From contig JAZGDL010000226.1 of the NCBI GenBank assembly GCA_036477795.1, positions 1 through 15,521 on the forward strand: a stretch of 15,521 nt of DNA, in the 5' to 3' direction. The stretch is from JAZGDL01 sp036477795. GTDB taxonomy: Bacteria > Planctomycetota > Phycisphaerae > UBA1845. A program made the position numbers and the translations under genes. The notes beneath the pieces are model-generated. The model did no database searches. It saw only the letters and a program-made list of their open reading frames with translations, and had not been told where the DNA came from. Shown piece after piece: positions 15,001 through 15,521 of this stretch; position 1 is the stretch's first letter; each line of letters starts with the position of its first letter.

Positions 15001-15521
15001 GCCGCTGTAGCGCTTGGCAATAGCCACGTAGGCCTGGGCGATGTAACGGTACGCTTCGTCCCAGGCGACGCGGACGTGGACGTCCGTTCCCCGGCTGTCA
15101 AACTTGTACTTGGAACGGTTGCCGTCGACGTCCAGGTCGGGGAAGCCGGCGTCGGCCCACTGCTTCCAGCCTCTGCGGATGATGGGGTGTTTCAGGCGGT
15201 ATGGCCCGTAGACGATACGATGAAACGTGTACCCTTTGGCACACTGCCGCGGGTTCCAGTTGTGCGTCGCTTTGTTGCCGTAAAGGTCGGCGTACTCCCC
15301 GTGGTCATACTGAGACCCCATGCGCGTAATGATGCCGTTGCGCGTGTACGCCAGGCATCGGCAAGCGTGGGTATCGTTGGGCGAACATACCCAGCTGAAC
15401 GTGCCGTCGTACCGGTACTGATCGCGGTAGATCTTCTCCCAGTCGCGGGCCGGGTAGTACGCCAGCGGGTTGGCGATGTCGGGTCGAAAAGCCAGCGTCT
15501 TGAGCGGCCAGCCCCAGGTGC
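12100..15521 (-). CDS. nxrA: Nitrite oxidoreductase-like alpha subunit (molybdopterin), 5' end outside window
   Basis: The catalytic molybdenum bis-MGD subunit of the type II DMSO-reductase family. The frame stays open to the right edge: 66 codons precede the first internal ATG (15321), so 1139 residues are visible and only a short N terminus, expected to hold the Tat signal, is missing. The first Fe-S cluster site is C45-x3-D49-x3-C53 (VCSPNDTHAC) with C93 in NPRQCAKG, the pattern I associate with NXR rather than the His-containing site of NarG. Asp271 in TSDCDFND aligns with the Mo-ligand Asp222 of E. coli NarG. WEKIYRDQYRYDG, YGPYRLKHPIIRRGWKQW and the C-terminal FFGGETDNHAINTVPKETLV match the Nitrospira/anammox group. 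It should act on nitrite or nitrate outside the cytoplasm. The direction, and other oxyanion substrates, cannot be settled from sequence. Confidence 0.9.
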   Translation of the reverse strand, partial: TWGWPLKTLAFRPDIANPLAYYPARDWEKIYRDQYRYDGTFSWVCSPNDTHACRCLAYTRNGIITRMGSQYDHGEYADLYGNKATHNWNPRQCAKGYTFHRIVYGPYRLKHPIIRRGWKQWADAGFPDLDVDGNRSKYKFDSRGTDVHVRVAWDEAYRYIAQAYVAIAKRYSGEAGAGKLRAQGYTEEMIQEMGGAGTRTFKMRGGMGLLGVIGKYGMYRLNNSMALLDAHVRGVGPDKARGGRNWSNYTWHGDQAPGHPWVHGLQTSDCDFNDLRFCKLIIMNGKNLVENKMTDSHWFIETMERGGRIVVIAPEYGAPSTKADYWIPIRPQTDAALWLGVTRMMMDNNWYDERFVKQFTDFPLLVRTDTLKRLRADEVFPNYKSDLSKDGPSFKVQGLTEDQHTIIGDRVVWDSRKNKPAALTRDDVGKRMLAKGIDPVLAGKWKVKLVDGTQVEVQTLWSMYQVHLKDYDLKSVAEMTHSPQAMIERLARDIWETTQNGGPVAIHQGEGINHWFHATEANRAAYLPMMLTGNIGKKGAGVMAWAGNYKAALFQGSAMTGPGFKGWVAEDPFNPNLDEKAHGREVKVKGYCKGEEPAYWNHGEVPLIVDTPKYGRKCFTGQTHMPTPTKALHFNNVNLFNNAKHAYDMLKNVNPKIEMIIAQDIVMTASVQYADFGLPANSWVEFEDLEITASCSNPFLQIWKGGIKPVFDSKDDLTILADIAKALGEEIGDKRFYDLFKFEHEGKRGIYIQRLLDTCTTTVGYKLKDIMAGKYGSAGAALMLFRTYPRIPFWEQVRDDEPFHTDTGRMHAYSDVPEAIEYGENFIIHREGPEATPYLPNVIVSDNPYVRPDDYGIAPEAEHWDERTVRNIKMPWRKVKQTNNFLWQRGFKFYCLTPKTRHRVHSMWSNVDWHMIYDSNFGDPHRMDRRSPYVGEHQLHINPQAAKDLGINDGDYVYVDANPADRPYRGARPDDPFYKVARCMLRVTYNPAYPYSVVMMKHAPYIATEKSVKAHETREDGRALSDDGYQANLRYGSQQSVTRNWHMPMHQTDTLFHKRKVYMSFFFGGETDNHAINTVPKETLVRVVKAEDGGLGGKGIWEPATTGLSPANENEVMKRYLAGGFIGGDQEEEFDEESG

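Noticed and set aside
8307..15521. Calling the organism an anammox bacterium from NXR alone
   Set aside because: NXR-like enzymes are found in several phyla and no hydrazine metabolism gene is present in the window.

Overview
The window looks like chromosomal DNA of a planctomycete, most likely a Phycisphaerae-type lineage that is not a known anammox genus. The main evidence is the large secreted protein at its left end. That protein joins a metzincin protease to calcium-binding repeats ending in 'PDECE', a beta-propeller, a dockerin-like pair and Ig-like domains, an architecture typical of that phylum. This taxonomic call is inference; no rRNA or other marker gene is present.

Layout: positions 1-402 hold what looks like the 3' tail of a group II intron (the 3' strand of domain V plus domain VI), several inverted repeats and a strong extended -10 promoter. 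Positions 406-3978 (+) encode the secreted metzincin. Positions 3979-4212 are a compact MITE-like element with 17-bp terminal inverted repeats bounded by CTAG, placed directly after that gene's stop codon. On the minus strand follow a membrane-anchored transglutaminase-like protein (4413-5264) and the lipid II flippase MurJ (5473-7008); a 26-bp direct repeat lies just downstream of each. A 7Fe ferredoxin gene (7164-7502, +) diverges from murJ. Positions 7503-8306 are mostly non-coding and rich in repeats.

The right half is a minus-strand operon read from the right edge: a nitrite oxidoreductase-like alpha subunit (12100-15521, 5' end outside the window), a 107-aa protein of unknown function, the four-cluster iron-sulfur beta subunit (10374-11651), a TorD/NarJ-like maturation chaperone (9369-10301), and an unrecognised 351-residue protein with two CxxC pairs (8307-9362). 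Alpha and beta match, by recognisable sequence, the periplasmic NXR group of Nitrospira and anammox bacteria rather than the membrane nitrate reductase NarGH. Alpha should hold the molybdenum bis-MGD site and one Fe-S cluster. Beta should carry electrons out through four clusters. The TorD-like protein would load the cofactor before Tat export. No haem or membrane gamma subunit follows in the operon, so the electron acceptor or donor and the direction of the reaction (nitrite oxidation or nitrate reduction) are open.

The most unusual feature is a swarm of short perfect palindromes of at least three families inside the two downstream accessory genes (8307-10301), all keeping the reading frame open. 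I found none in alpha or beta. They behave like coding-tolerant palindromic elements, comparable in concept to Rickettsia palindromic elements, and two of the families occur twice as a pair separated by exactly 8 nt.
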